A stretch of DNA of 64,000 nucleotides from CAYXVJ01 sp050309435 (GCA_050309435.1 JBNRMJ010000018.1:45738-109737), one strand, 5' to 3'; positions 32,773-42,480 are shown, numbered from the stretch's first letter. The notes: generated from the letters alone by a model not told the origin. Numbers and translations: made by a program.

Positions 32773-34062
32773 TTAATCCTCCAGGTCCAAAACGAGTATC
32801 AGGTCTTCGCCCCGGCCCGAGTTTGGCGCCATGAAACTCAAGCGGCCCTCGTTACGATAGACGCCTATATCGCTCCACCGGCCGTCTCTTGGATTAAACC
32901 AGGAGCAGCAAAGCATTTTGGCCAAAAGGGAGGAGGTATCCAGCGTTATCCGGGCGCCGATCGGCGAGTAGACCATGGCGTAGCGATCACCGCGGCAGGC
33001 GACCTGGTGAATCAGCCCGGGCAAGTTATCGTTCAAGAGTTCCCGAGCGGGCCTTCGGTCGAAGAAAGAACGTGATTCTATCAGAGACCGAAAATGCTTC
33101 ATCTGATTGGCCGCAGGTCGATTCAAGGCTTCTCGCCAGGTCATCAGGAAATAAGGATCGTATATTCTGTTCATCGACCAGACGGCATGGTGGCCGTAAG
33201 TATGACCGAATGCCCCCGAGAAGACGGCATAATAAGCAGCCTGCCGGACATCGGCCGCATCGAAGTAGCCGTTTTCGATCTTGAAACTGATCGGATGATC
33301 TTCGTAGCGCGGCTCGCCGTCAAGGACCGGTTTGACAGGTACACGATCGTAATCCTTTCGAACGAAAAGATCGTTTCTGCGCTCTTCCGAATGACAGGAT
33401 TGAATCATATGAAAGTCCAGCCAGTCGGCATCCGGCCAGTCGTCCGACGACGAGCGCCAGCCGCTGGGATGAAAGGTTTTCAGCCGGCATAACTTGTCGG
33501 CGTCGGAAATGCCCTTTGCCATTCGGGTAACGATCTCCCTGTGTTCATCCGTAAAAAGACTGCGATCTCCGCCCAAAACCCAGATCAGGTTCTTTCGATT
33601 GGAAAATCTCTTCGCGACCCACTGTCCGTAACGATATGCGTTCTCCGGATTGAAGATCTTAATCTGATTATCGGCCGTGGGATGAAACTTGTCGCCCCAG
33701 GTCGGCAAGAGGGCAATATAAAGGCCGTATTTCTCCGCCAGATCCAGGACGGCATCCACATGGTCCCAGTAGCTGTAAGGGCCTTCCAGATCCGGCATAA
33801 GCGGATCGGCCGCACCGCTGTCATCAAATAGCAAAGGCAGTCGCCCGTGAGCATTCGGCGTGCCAAGCCCGTCTCTTTCAGCCAGCAGAACCGCCTGGAT
33901 CACATTGAAACCCTGTTCTTTACGGATGGCAAAGATCTCTCTTGTTTCGTCGAGGGTCAGGGCATGAAAAAGCTCCCACTCGGTATCACCCAGCCAAAAG
34001 AACGGACTGCCGTCCTCCAGCGTCAGAAAGCGTTTGTTTTCGCTGATTCGTATTGCTTGCAT
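32773..34062 (-). CDS. DUF4038 glycoside hydrolase (GH140-like)
   Basis: 429-aa cytosolic glycosidase with a TIM-barrel DUF4038 domain: FFWLGDTEWELFHALTLDE near the start, IQAVLLAERDG, YWDHVDAVLDLAEKYGLYIALLPTWG, then VLGGDRS and a region PVLDGEPRYED that likely carries a catalytic acid. The C-terminus (about 360-429) matches the small beta domain that accompanies DUF4038. Relatives include apiosidases that act on pectin side chains. No signal peptide, so it would act on imported oligosaccharides. 22 bases after the stop of the aldo/keto reductase gene on the same strand, probably co-transcribed. Confidence 0.85.
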   Translation of the reverse strand: MQAIRISENKRFLTLEDGSPFFWLGDTEWELFHALTLDETREIFAIRKEQGFNVIQAVLLAERDGLGTPNAHGRLPLLFDDSGAADPLMPDLEGPYSYWDHVDAVLDLAEKYGLYIALLPTWGDKFHPTADNQIKIFNPENAYRYGQWVAKRFSNRKNLIWVLGGDRSLFTDEHREIVTRMAKGISDADKLCRLKTFHPSGWRSSSDDWPDADWLDFHMIQSCHSEERRNDLFVRKDYDRVPVKPVLDGEPRYEDHPISFKIENGYFDAADVRQAAYYAVFSGAFGHTYGHHAVWSMNRIYDPYFLMTWREALNRPAANQMKHFRSLIESRSFFDRRPARELLNDNLPGLIHQVACRGDRYAMVYSPIGARITLDTSSLLAKMLCCSWFNPRDGRWSDIGVYRNEGRLSFMAPNSGRGEDLILVLDLED

Positions 34063-34084
34063 GTATTAAACCTTCTACTTCATA

Positions 34085-34936
34085 TTAGTCGTCCGGATGG
34101 CGAAGCCAGCTGATCGCTTCGTCTCGTTTCGCCAGAAGATCGACATCTTCGGCAGATAGCTCAAAGTCGAACAGATCCGCATTCTCCCGGATTCGCTTCA
34201 AAGTCTTCGTCTTCGGCAGGGGCAAAAAGCCCATCTGCAGACTCCAGCGTAAGGCGACCTGAGCCGGGCTCTTGGCATATCTTTCAGCCATTTGGACGAT
34301 TTCAGCTTTATCCAGTACCTGACCCGTGCCCAGAGGGCTGTAAGCTTCGAGTAAGATGTTCTCCCTGCGGCAATAATCCACGACATCCGTCTGGACAAAA
34401 CCCGGACAGAGCATGATTTGATTCACCGACGGTTTGATTCTCGCGGTCTTCAGGAGCGCATCCATATGATGAGGCAGGAAGTTACTGATGCCAAGCGCTC
34501 TGATTTTACCGGCATCGCAGTATTCTTCCATCGCCCGCCAGGTTCCGGCATTGGCCTCTTCCCAGTGGTCCCGGAACTGTTCGGGGTTCGGCCAGTGAAT
34601 GAGCACCAGATCGATATAGTCTACGCCCAGCGTTTCGAGGCTCTCGTCCAGGGAGCGCTTCGTATTCTCGTATTCGTGATTCCCGTCAAAGACCTTGGTG
34701 GTCAAAAAGATTTCTTCACGGGGAATGCCGCTTTCGCGAATCGCCAGCCCGACCGATCTCTCGTTTTGATAAGCCTGGGCCGTATCGACATGGCGATAGC
34801 CGATTGCCAGCGCTTCCTTAACGGCCGCGACCGTCTCTTCGGTATCGGGAAGCTGCCAGGTTCCGAAACCCACGCCGGGAATGTTCACGCCGTTGGATAA
34901 ACGATAGGTATCTTTCAGTGAATGGATCGTTGTCAT
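34085..34936 (-). CDS. Aldo/keto reductase
   Basis: 283-aa NADPH-dependent reductase of the AKR5-like group. The catalytic set is visible: RHVDTAQAYQNE (Asp and Tyr), FLTTKVF (Lys) and LVLIHWPNP (His). The NADP-binding end has LPLPKTKTLKRIREN, in the position of the usual LIPKS motif. It reduces aldehydes or ketones; the substrate is unknown. GGAGG lies about six bases before the ATG. First gene of a probable two-gene unit with the DUF4038 glycosidase, which hints at sugar metabolism. Confidence 0.92.
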   Translation of the reverse strand: MTTIHSLKDTYRLSNGVNIPGVGFGTWQLPDTEETVAAVKEALAIGYRHVDTAQAYQNERSVGLAIRESGIPREEIFLTTKVFDGNHEYENTKRSLDESLETLGVDYIDLVLIHWPNPEQFRDHWEEANAGTWRAMEEYCDAGKIRALGISNFLPHHMDALLKTARIKPSVNQIMLCPGFVQTDVVDYCRRENILLEAYSPLGTGQVLDKAEIVQMAERYAKSPAQVALRWSLQMGFLPLPKTKTLKRIRENADLFDFELSAEDVDLLAKRDEAISWLRHPDD

Positions 34937-35108
34937 TTCAGGCCTCCTTTAGATTTCGTTTCATTCATCCTAACAAAGATTCGCCTGCGCCATAAGTACC
35001 AATGTATTTACAAATGTCAGGAATTCAAGCGACAAACATCCAAATCGGTAATAGAATGGAACTATCTTTCAATGTGATCTTTAGGTGAATATTGGCAAAG
35101 GAGACGTT

Positions 35109-36110
35109 ATGAGAACGAGGCAGCGTTTGACGAAAGCTTACGATCACTCGATTGTTCGGGAAATTGATAAACAGTCCAGGTACGTCTTCTTCAGTGATTG
35201 TCACCGGGGAAGCGGCAGCTTTTCCGACGAGTTTTCAAAGAACCGGAACACCTTTATTCACGCTTTAAATTATTATTACAAGCGGGGTTTTATCTACTGT
35301 GAGGTCGGAGACGGCGACGAACTCTGGGAAAAGAATCGCATGAGCACCATTCAAGAGGCGCACACGGACGCAATCGCCGCCATGCAGCAGTTTCATCGCG
35401 ACGGACGTCTGATTATGATCTACGGCAATCATAATATCTATCTGCGAGACGAAACCTATGTCAAGAACCATTATTACCGCTACTATAACGAGTTCAAAGA
35501 GCAGTACATGGACCTGTTTCCGCATCTGAAGCCGATCGAAGCGCTGACTTTAAAGCATAAAGAAAGCGGGCAGGAACTCTTCGTGGTGCACGGCCATCAG
35601 GGCGATCTGGCCAACGATCAGCTCTGGCGTCTGACCGAGTTCAGCCTCAAGTATTTCTGGCGTTACCTGCATTCCTTCGGCATCAAGAGCCCGGTCAGCC
35701 CGGTCAAGAATATTTTCAAGCGTCATAAGATCGAAAAAAACTATATCAAGTGGATCAAGGAAAACCGCACGCTTCTGATCTGCGGTCATACCCACCGCTT
35801 TAAGTTTCCGAGGGAAGGCGAGCTGCCTTATTTCAATACCGGTTGCTGCGTGTATCCGACGACTATCACGGCCATCGAGCTGGAAGACGAGCAATTAAGT
35901 CTGATTCGCTGGAAGCTGCTCGTGAATAAAGAGGGACTTTTACAAGTGACAAGAATGGTTCTGCAGGGCCCGCGTCATATCTCCGAATTTGATCTGCGCG
36001 AAACCTCGAAACCTGCTCTGGACCGACTGGGTAAAGGATCCGTACAGGAAATCATGAAGCCGGGGAAGGCTTCGGATAACGCGGCGGCTGTTTCCGGCGA
36101 CAGTCCCTAG
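35109..36110 (+). CDS. Calcineurin-like metallophosphoesterase
   Basis: 333-aa phosphoesterase. Metal-binding motifs in order are FFSDCHRGSGSF (the usual DxH is DCH here), CEVGDGDELW (GDxxD-like), IYGNHNIYL (GNH), VHGHQGD and ICGHTHRFKFP (GHTH). This is a complete set for a di-metal site. Relatives include LpxH-like UDP-diacylglucosamine hydrolases and nucleotide phosphatases; a lipid A role is unlikely in a Gram-positive. ATG 35109 is chosen since AAAGGAG lies six bases upstream. Monocistronic. Confidence 0.88.
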   Translation: MRTRQRLTKAYDHSIVREIDKQSRYVFFSDCHRGSGSFSDEFSKNRNTFIHALNYYYKRGFIYCEVGDGDELWEKNRMSTIQEAHTDAIAAMQQFHRDGRLIMIYGNHNIYLRDETYVKNHYYRYYNEFKEQYMDLFPHLKPIEALTLKHKESGQELFVVHGHQGDLANDQLWRLTEFSLKYFWRYLHSFGIKSPVSPVKNIFKRHKIEKNYIKWIKENRTLLICGHTHRFKFPREGELPYFNTGCCVYPTTITAIELEDEQLSLIRWKLLVNKEGLLQVTRMVLQGPRHISEFDLRETSKPALDRLGKGSVQEIMKPGKASDNAAAVSGDSP

Positions 36111-36244
36111 TTCGAACTAACGAATATATCTGCAATATATTGTTCAATAAGGCAAATAAAGCGATCAAACAAAAAACCATTTTGACGTTTTGGGGTTTTT
36201 GGCTTACTCTATACCTAATTTATGCATCAGGCAGGAGGTAGTTT

Positions 36245-36391
36245 ATGTCCGTTCCCGACAGTGTCATGGTCGCGCTATTTTGCTTTGCCATGGTTTTAGC
36301 AGTTCTCTTTTTGTTATTCGTTTTACTGCGCATTTTCTCTCATCTGATCGTATGGGTGTCGCGCAGTCGCTTGTTTGCCAAACGGAACTAA
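36245..36391 (+). CDS. Short OadG-like membrane subunit (48 aa)
   Basis: Small open frame with a strong ribosome site (GGAGG seven bases upstream). It encodes one membrane helix (about residues 8-29, VMVALFCFAMVLAVLFLLFV) and a basic end SRSRLFAKRN. Position, size class and topology fit the gamma subunit (OadG) of sodium-translocating decarboxylases, though it lacks the longer Pro-rich and His tail of classic OadG. Its stop is followed by AAGGAGG and the OadB-type gene 12 bases later, so the two are surely co-transcribed. Short enough to be missed by automatic calls. Confidence 0.7.
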   Translation: MSVPDSVMVALFCFAMVLAVLFLLFVLLRIFSHLIVWVSRSRLFAKRN

Positions 36392-36403
36392 GGAGGACAG
36401 CTT

Positions 36404-37537
36404 ATGTTTTTGGATGCCATTAAAGATATTTGGTTTGAGTCCGGTTTCTTTGCGATTAGCTGGCAGCAGGTTGTTATGGTGGTCGTGGCTTGTGTTCTCG
36501 TATACCTGGCGATTGTCAGAAAGTTTGAACCGCTCTTGTTGCTGCCGATTGCCTTTGGTGTATTACTGGCGAATCTGCCGCTGACGGGTTTGATGGCCGA
36601 ACCGCAGAACGGGGAACCCGGCGGTTTGCTTTATTACCTCTATCAAGGTGTTAAGCTTGGTATTTATCCTTCGTTGATCTTCCTGGGAATCGGATGTATG
36701 ACGGACTTCGGTCCCCTGATTGCCAGACCGAGCTGTTTGTTCCTCGGAGCAGGTGCGCAATTCGGAATCAGCGTGGCGTTGGTCGCTTCCACGGCGCTTG
36801 GTTTTACGCCTCAGGAAGCGGCTTCGATCAGCATCGTCGGCGGAGCCGACGGTCCGACAGCCATTTACACGACGACCAGACTGGCGCCGCATCTGCTGCC
36901 TGCCATCGCCATTGCGGCTTACTCTTATATGGCTCTCATTCCGATGATTCAGCCTCCGATCATGCGCGCCATGACGACCAGGGCCGAACGCGAAATCGAG
37001 ATGAAACAGATGCGCGAAGTTTCGAAGGCGGAGAAAATCTGCTTCCCGATCGTCGTAAGTTTGTTGACTATTCTGCTTCTGCCGTCCGTCGCGCCGTTGA
37101 TCGGTATGCTCATGCTCGGCAACTTGTTTAAGGAGTCCGGCGTGGTCGATCGACTGTCCGATACCGCTCAGAATGCCATGATGAATATCGTTACGATCTT
37201 CCTGGGTGTAACGGTCGGTGCGACAGCCAAGGCAGAAACCTTCCTGCAGCCCGAAACGCTCAAGATTATCGGTCTCGGACTGCTGGCGTTCGCTTTCAGT
37301 ACCTTTGGCGGCATGGCTCTGGGTAAATTGATGTGCAAGCTGACCGGCGGTAAGGTTAATCCCCTGATCGGTTCGGCCGGTGTCTCGGCTGTTCCCATGG
37401 CGGCCCGAGTTTCTCAGATCGAAGGCCAGAAGGCCAATCCAACCAACTTCCTCTTGATGCATGCGATGGGACCGAATGTCGCCGGTGTTATCGGGTCTGC
37501 TGTTGCGGCAGGTATCCTCTTAAGTTTGTTTTCCTGA
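36404..37537 (+). CDS. Sodium-translocating decarboxylase beta subunit (OadB/GcdB/MmdB family)
   Basis: 377-aa polytopic membrane protein, the Na+-pumping and decarboxylating subunit of oxaloacetate, glutaconyl-CoA or methylmalonyl-CoA decarboxylases. Hallmarks: LIFLGIGCMTDFGPLIARP, SIVGGADGPTAIYTTTRLAP (the conserved GGADGPT with the key Asp), YMALIPMIQPPIMR, then GVTVGATAKAETFL and AGVSAVPMAARV near the end, followed by NFLLMHAMGPNVAGVIGSA. Nearly full length for the family. No carboxyltransferase or biotin-carrier gene is nearby, so the partner enzyme must be encoded elsewhere. Confidence 0.93.
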   Translation: MFLDAIKDIWFESGFFAISWQQVVMVVVACVLVYLAIVRKFEPLLLLPIAFGVLLANLPLTGLMAEPQNGEPGGLLYYLYQGVKLGIYPSLIFLGIGCMTDFGPLIARPSCLFLGAGAQFGISVALVASTALGFTPQEAASISIVGGADGPTAIYTTTRLAPHLLPAIAIAAYSYMALIPMIQPPIMRAMTTRAEREIEMKQMREVSKAEKICFPIVVSLLTILLLPSVAPLIGMLMLGNLFKESGVVDRLSDTAQNAMMNIVTIFLGVTVGATAKAETFLQPETLKIIGLGLLAFAFSTFGGMALGKLMCKLTGGKVNPLIGSAGVSAVPMAARVSQIEGQKANPTNFLLMHAMGPNVAGVIGSAVAAGILLSLFS

Positions 37538-37677
37538 TGAAATTATCTTATCGTGATTGTATTTCGGCTATTTATCGAATGTTAAAGGAGCTTATAAGAG
37601 CCCAATATCCTTCCCGTGTGGTAAAATAAAATATACAGAAGCCTCGTGAGATTCAAATCTGACTGGAGGATATTAAT

Positions 37678-38868
37678 TTGAGTAAGAAGCCTGTCAATCG
37701 CGTGTTTTTGATTGTATTGGACAGCTTTGGCATCGGTCATGCGCCGGATGCCGACCGCTTCGGAGACGAAGGCAGCAACACGCTGGCATCGATTGCCGCA
37801 TCTTCTGAGTTTCATACCCCTGTATTACAGGAACTGGGTCTATTTAATATTGACGGAGTAGAGGCCAAGCCGGCAGCTGCTCATCCGCAGGCGGCTTATG
37901 GCCGCCTGTTTGAGGCGTCGAACGGAAAAGATACCACGATCGGCCACTGGGAGATCGCCGGTATCGTTTCGCCGACGCCTTTGCCTACTTATCCGGATGG
38001 CTTTCCCCAAGACATTCTGGATGCCTTTAGCAGGGCGACCGGGCGAGGTGTCTTGTGTAACAAGCCGTATTCCGGAACGGATGTCATTCGCGACTACGGC
38101 GAGAAGCATCTGCAGACCGGTGATCTGATTGTTTACACATCGGCGGACAGCGTCTTCCAGATTGCGGCTCACGAGGATCTTGTTCCTCCGGAGCAGTTAT
38201 ATGAATACTGCCGGATCGCCCGCGAGATTCTGACCGGCGAACATGCCGTCGGCCGTGTTATCGCCCGACCTTTTAACGGCGAGGCTCCCGAGTTTAAACG
38301 CACGTCGAATCGCCATGATTTCTCCCTGGATGCGCCTAAGGACACCGTTTTGGATTATCTGCATGCGGCAGGTTTGGACACGCTGGCTGTCGGGAAAATC
38401 AACGACATCTTTGTGGGTCGGGGCATATCGAAGAGTTATACCACGAAAAACAATACCGAAGGCATGGAGCGAACCATTGCTTTAATGGACGAAGACTTCA
38501 GGGGTTTATGTTTCGTGAATCTGGTCGATTTTGACATGCTCTACGGTCATCGCAACAACATCGACGGCTATGCCGCGGCTGCGACGGCGGCCGATCGCCA
38601 ACTGGGCGAGTTCATCGGAAAGATGAGAGAAGACGATGTCTTGATCATCACGGCCGATCACGGCTGCGACCCGGGTTTCCCCGGTACCGATCACAGCAGG
38701 GAAGCGGTCCCGTGCCTGGTTTACGGCAAGCCTGTCAAGGCGGGAACTAATCTCGGTTCCCGGACGAGCTATGCCTGGATTGCCGCCAGTATTCTGGATA
38801 TGTTTGCCGTTTCGGGTGAAACCGACGGCGAGTCTTTTTGGCCTGAAATCGCTCAAGGAGGTTTATGA
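37678..38868 (+). CDS. deoB: Phosphopentomutase DeoB
   Basis: 396-aa enzyme interconverting (deoxy)ribose 1- and 5-phosphate. Alkaline-phosphatase-fold metal sites are present: LIVLDSFGIGHAPDAD at the start, GSNTLASIA with the catalytic Thr, DTTIGHWEIAG, LVDFDMLYGHRNN, TADHGCDPGFPGTDHS. It starts with TTG at 37678, with GGAGG nine bases upstream. The stop is directly followed by the GTG of the transporter ATPase gene, so transport of nucleosides and use of the pentose phosphate are linked. Confidence 0.95.
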   Translation: MSKKPVNRVFLIVLDSFGIGHAPDADRFGDEGSNTLASIAASSEFHTPVLQELGLFNIDGVEAKPAAAHPQAAYGRLFEASNGKDTTIGHWEIAGIVSPTPLPTYPDGFPQDILDAFSRATGRGVLCNKPYSGTDVIRDYGEKHLQTGDLIVYTSADSVFQIAAHEDLVPPEQLYEYCRIAREILTGEHAVGRVIARPFNGEAPEFKRTSNRHDFSLDAPKDTVLDYLHAAGLDTLAVGKINDIFVGRGISKSYTTKNNTEGMERTIALMDEDFRGLCFVNLVDFDMLYGHRNNIDGYAAAATAADRQLGEFIGKMREDDVLIITADHGCDPGFPGTDHSREAVPCLVYGKPVKAGTNLGSRTSYAWIAASILDMFAVSGETDGESFWPEIAQGGL

Positions 38869-40395
38869 GTGACGCAAGTAGTTGAAATGATGGACATAAC
38901 GAAACAGTTCGGTACGTTTAAAGCGATCGATAAAGTTTCGTTCACGTTGGAAAAGGGTTCGATCCATGCCCTCCTTGGTGAGAACGGTGCCGGTAAATCA
39001 ACGCTGATGAGTGTCCTGTTCGGAATGTATACGGCAGAAGAAGGCAAGATCCGGATCAACGGACGGGATGTCGAGATCAAGAATCCCAACGATGCCAATG
39101 ACTTAGGTATCGGCATGGTTCATCAGCATTTCAAGCTCGTTCATAACTTTACTGTTCTGGAGAGCATCGTCCTGGGTCACGAAACAACCAGGTATGGTTT
39201 CCTGAAGATGGATGATGCGCGCAAGCGAATCATGGAACTAAGCCGTCAATATCAGTTTGCCATCGATCCGGACGCATATATCAGTGACATAACCGTCGGT
39301 ATGCAGCAGCGCGTCGAGATTCTCAAGATGCTCTACAGCGATAACGACATTCTCATACTGGACGAGCCGACGGCTGTTTTGACTCCGCAGGAAATCGATG
39401 AACTGATCGTGATCATGCGGCGTTTGGTAGAGGAAGGCAAATCGATTATCTTCATCACTCATAAGCTTAAGGAAATCAAGGCGGTGGCGGACACGGTCAC
39501 GGTCTTGAGAAAGGGCCACCACGTCGCAACCCTCCCGGTCAAGGATGTCACCCCGGAGCAAATGTCCGAACTCATGGTCGGCCGCCCGGTTGAGTTTGTA
39601 CTTAATAAGAAAGCGTGTAATCCCGGCGAAGTGGTTCTCGATGTGCGCAACTTGTCGATGAGAGAAGCCCGCAGTTCGAAAAACCAGGTACACGATGTGT
39701 CCTTTCAGGTTCGTCGCGGCGAGATTGTCTGTCTGGCCGGTGTCGACGGTAACGGCCAGTCCGAACTGATTTACGGTTTGACGGGAATTAACGATATAAC
39801 GGACGGCAGTATTTATCTGAGAGGTCAGGACATCACCCGCAGTTCGATTCGTCAGCGCTGTCTGGAAGGTTTCGCGCACATACCCGAAGACAGACAAAAA
39901 TACGGTTTGATTCTGGACTATACGCTGCAGCAGAACCTGGTTTTACAGTCCTATTACCAGCCGGAATTCCAATCAAGAGGTTTCATCAACTTTGGTGCGG
40001 TGGAAGCGTACGCCGAGAAAATGTCGGAACGCTATGATATCCGCAGCGCGGAAGGTCCCGATTCGATCGTTCGAAGCATGTCGGGCGGCAATCAGCAGAA
40101 AGCGATTCTGGCACGCGAGCTGGATCGCAACGCCGATCTGATTATCGCCGTTCAACCGGTTCGAGGTCTGGATGTCGGCGCCATCGAATTCATTCACTCG
40201 CAGCTGCTGGCTCAGCGCGATGCCGGTAAAGCCGTACTGCTCGTCTCCTTCGAGCTGGACGAGGTCATGAACTTAAGCGACCGGATTCTGGTTATGTACG
40301 AAGGCGAAATCGTCGGCGAGCTCGATCCCGCCGAGACGGATGTTCGCGAGTTGGGTCTTTATATGGCAGGTCAGAAGAGGGGTGAGAAGAAATGA
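38869..40395 (+). CDS. Nucleoside ABC transporter ATP-binding protein (BmpA-associated)
   Basis: 508-aa double-ABC ATPase of the sugar/nucleoside class (NupO/YufO-like). First domain: Walker A GENGAGKST, signature VGMQQRVEI in place of the canonical LSGGQ (usual for this family), Walker B ILILDEPTAVLTPQE. Second domain: degenerate Walker A GVDGNGQSEL, signature MSGGNQQKAI, and IIAVQPVRGLD in place of Walker B. Only the first site is likely to hydrolyse ATP well. GTG start with GGAGG at the end of deoB. Overlaps the first permease gene by four bases. Confidence 0.92.
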   Translation: MTQVVEMMDITKQFGTFKAIDKVSFTLEKGSIHALLGENGAGKSTLMSVLFGMYTAEEGKIRINGRDVEIKNPNDANDLGIGMVHQHFKLVHNFTVLESIVLGHETTRYGFLKMDDARKRIMELSRQYQFAIDPDAYISDITVGMQQRVEILKMLYSDNDILILDEPTAVLTPQEIDELIVIMRRLVEEGKSIIFITHKLKEIKAVADTVTVLRKGHHVATLPVKDVTPEQMSELMVGRPVEFVLNKKACNPGEVVLDVRNLSMREARSSKNQVHDVSFQVRRGEIVCLAGVDGNGQSELIYGLTGINDITDGSIYLRGQDITRSSIRQRCLEGFAHIPEDRQKYGLILDYTLQQNLVLQSYYQPEFQSRGFINFGAVEAYAEKMSERYDIRSAEGPDSIVRSMSGGNQQKAILARELDRNADLIIAVQPVRGLDVGAIEFIHSQLLAQRDAGKAVLLVSFELDEVMNLSDRILVMYEGEIVGELDPAETDVRELGLYMAGQKRGEKK

Positions 40396-41504
40396 ATGAG
40401 TTAAGTAAAAAAACGCGAAACAGACGCAGCTTGATGAGTTTTGCCTCTTCGATCCTGGCCATTGTCATCGGTTTACTCTTCGGCTTTTTGATTCTTTTGT
40501 TTTCGCATCCGGATCAGGCTCTGGCCGGTTTCGCGACGATTCTGCGCGGCGGCTTGACAGGCGGCATGCGTTCCATCGGTCAGACGATAAACCTGGCTGT
40601 TCCGATCATTATGACCGGTTTGTCGGTGGGTTTTGCATTTCGGACGGGCTTGTTTAACATCGGTACACCGGGACAGTTTACGATGGGTGCCTACGTCGCC
40701 ATCTATATCGGCGTCAAGTGGACCTTCCTGCCGCCCTGGCTGCATTGGTCCGTGGCTCTTCTCGGCGCCATGATCGCCGGCGCGATCTGGGGTGCCATCC
40801 CCGGACTTCTGAAAGCGTACCGGAACGTCAACGAAGTTATTTCGGCTATCATGCTGAACTATATCGGTATGTATCTGGTCAACTTGATGATCGTCGAAAC
40901 CGTTTATGATCAGCTTCGCAATCAGTCGATGCCGATTAAGGCGACCGCCAAGATTCCGACCCTGGGTCTGGCGCAGCGTTTCCCGGGATCTTATTTGAAT
41001 ATGAGTCTTTTGCTCTGTGCTTTATTTGTGGGCATCGTTTACATCATTGTATCCAAGACAACCTTTGGTTTCGAGCTTCGCGCGGTGGGTCTCAATCCTC
41101 TGGCCAGCCGTTATGCCGGCATTAACTCGAAACGCAGCATCGTTACCTCGATGATCATCGCAGGCGGTCTGGCCGGTATCGGCGGAGGCCTGATGTATCT
41201 GGGCGAAACCGGTGTCTTCCTGCAAGTCGTGGATGCCATCGCGCCTCAGGGCTTTAACGGTATTCCCGTAGCCTTGCTTGGTTTGAATAATCCGATCGGT
41301 ATTTTCATCAGCGGTCTTTTCATCGCGAGTATCACGGTTGGCGGTTATAATCTGCAGCTCTTTGATTACACGCCCGAAGTCATCGATATGATTATCTCGG
41401 CGATTATTTACTGCAGCGCGTTTACCCTGCTGTTCAAGCATTTCATGGAAAGCAGATTTGCTCGTCGCCGGGCAGCGGCTTTATCGGATGAGGTGGAAAG
41501 ATGA
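40392..41504 (+). CDS. Nucleoside ABC transporter permease 1
   Basis: 370-aa membrane permease of the BPD_transp_2 family (NupP/YufP-like). About nine hydrophobic helices, with GLSVGFAFRTGLFNIGTPGQFTMGAY, NEVISAIMLNYIGMYL and ELRAVGLNPLASRYAGI, all typical of permeases working with BMP lipoproteins. Overlaps the ATPase gene (start inside ATGA) and the second permease gene by four bases each, so the three are translationally coupled. Confidence 0.92.
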   Translation: MNELSKKTRNRRSLMSFASSILAIVIGLLFGFLILLFSHPDQALAGFATILRGGLTGGMRSIGQTINLAVPIIMTGLSVGFAFRTGLFNIGTPGQFTMGAYVAIYIGVKWTFLPPWLHWSVALLGAMIAGAIWGAIPGLLKAYRNVNEVISAIMLNYIGMYLVNLMIVETVYDQLRNQSMPIKATAKIPTLGLAQRFPGSYLNMSLLLCALFVGIVYIIVSKTTFGFELRAVGLNPLASRYAGINSKRSIVTSMIIAGGLAGIGGGLMYLGETGVFLQVVDAIAPQGFNGIPVALLGLNNPIGIFISGLFIASITVGGYNLQLFDYTPEVIDMIISAIIYCSAFTLLFKHFMESRFARRRAAALSDEVER

Positions 41505-42454
41505 ATAACATAGCCTTTATCGTACAACAAACCATGTTCTTTGCCATCCCGCTCCTGATTGTTGCTCTGGGTGGTATGTATGCGGAGCGCAGCGGTATCA
41601 TCAACATTGCGCTCGAAGGTATCATGGTCATGGGCGCATTCGTCAGCGTTCTGTTTATCAATCAGATGCAGGACCAAATGAGCGGACAGTTATTGCTGAT
41701 TCTGGCGATCCTGGTAGCCGGTGCCACAGGCGGCGCATTCTCGCTGCTGCATGCTTATGCTTCGATCAATCTTAAAGCAGATCAGGTTATCAGCGGTACG
41801 GCCTTGAATCTCTTCGCACCGGCCTTCGCCATTTTCGTAACCCGATCGGTCCAAAAGGTGCAACAGATTCCGTTTAACGATACGTTCAGACTTCAGAGTG
41901 TTCCCGTTTTGGGCGACATTCCCGTAATCGGACCCTTATTCTTCCAAAATGCATATATCACGACTTATATCGGTATCCTGATATTCTTCGCGGCGGCTGT
42001 TGTTCTGAACAAGACGCGCTTTGGCTTAAGACTTCGTTCCTGCGGCGAGAATCCCAATGCGGCCGATGCGGTCGGCATCAATGTCTATCGCATTCGTTAT
42101 GCCGGTACCTTTATTTCCGGTGTACTCGCGGGAATCGGCGGTTTGGTCTTTATCATTCCGACTTCGACAAACTTTAACGCGACCGTCGCCGGTTACGGTT
42201 TCCTGGCCCTGGCTGTCTTAATTTTCGGTAACTGGAGACCGGTGTCCATTCTCGGTGCCGCTTTCTTCTTCGGACTGATGAAAACAATTGCCAGCGCTTA
42301 TTCGGCAATACCCGTGATCAAGGATCTGCCTTTACCGTCGAATGTTTACAAGATGATTCCTTATATCGCGACACTGGTTGTCCTTTCGTTCTTCTCGAAG
42401 CGTTCGCAAGCGCCGAAAGCCGAAGGCATACCTTTTGATAAGGGAACACGATGA
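41501..42454 (+). CDS. Nucleoside ABC transporter permease 2
   Basis: 317-aa partner permease (NupQ/YufQ-like), BPD_transp_2 family, about eight membrane helices. Signatures: ALGGMYAERSGIINIALEGIMVMGAF, ADQVISGTALNLFAPAF and LRLRSCGENPNAADAVGINVYRIRY. With permease 1 it would form the heterodimeric channel. Followed after 4 bases by a 7-bp hairpin (42459-42480) and then the lipoprotein gene. Confidence 0.92.
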   Translation: MNNIAFIVQQTMFFAIPLLIVALGGMYAERSGIINIALEGIMVMGAFVSVLFINQMQDQMSGQLLLILAILVAGATGGAFSLLHAYASINLKADQVISGTALNLFAPAFAIFVTRSVQKVQQIPFNDTFRLQSVPVLGDIPVIGPLFFQNAYITTYIGILIFFAAAVVLNKTRFGLRLRSCGENPNAADAVGINVYRIRYAGTFISGVLAGIGGLVFIIPTSTNFNATVAGYGFLALAVLIFGNWRPVSILGAAFFFGLMKTIASAYSAIPVIKDLPLPSNVYKMIPYIATLVVLSFFSKRSQAPKAEGIPFDKGTR

Positions 42455-42458
42455 AACG

Positions 42459-42480
42459 GTAACGGGAGAGATTCCGTTAC
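42459..42480 (+). other. Intercistronic stem-loop between permease and BMP gene
   Basis: GTAACGG / CCGTTAC perfect 7-bp stem with an 8-base loop and no T tract. It may mark mRNA processing or stability so that the binding protein can be made in excess of the membrane parts. Confidence 0.45.

Noticed and set aside
36126..36205. Terminator after the phosphoesterase gene
   Set aside because: Only AAAAACC/GGTTTTT with a weak, mostly A-T stem; not distinct enough to call.
37540..37677. Purine riboswitch before deoB
   Set aside because: No match to the conserved purine aptamer core; only a CTTATAAG palindrome and short AT-rich sequence.
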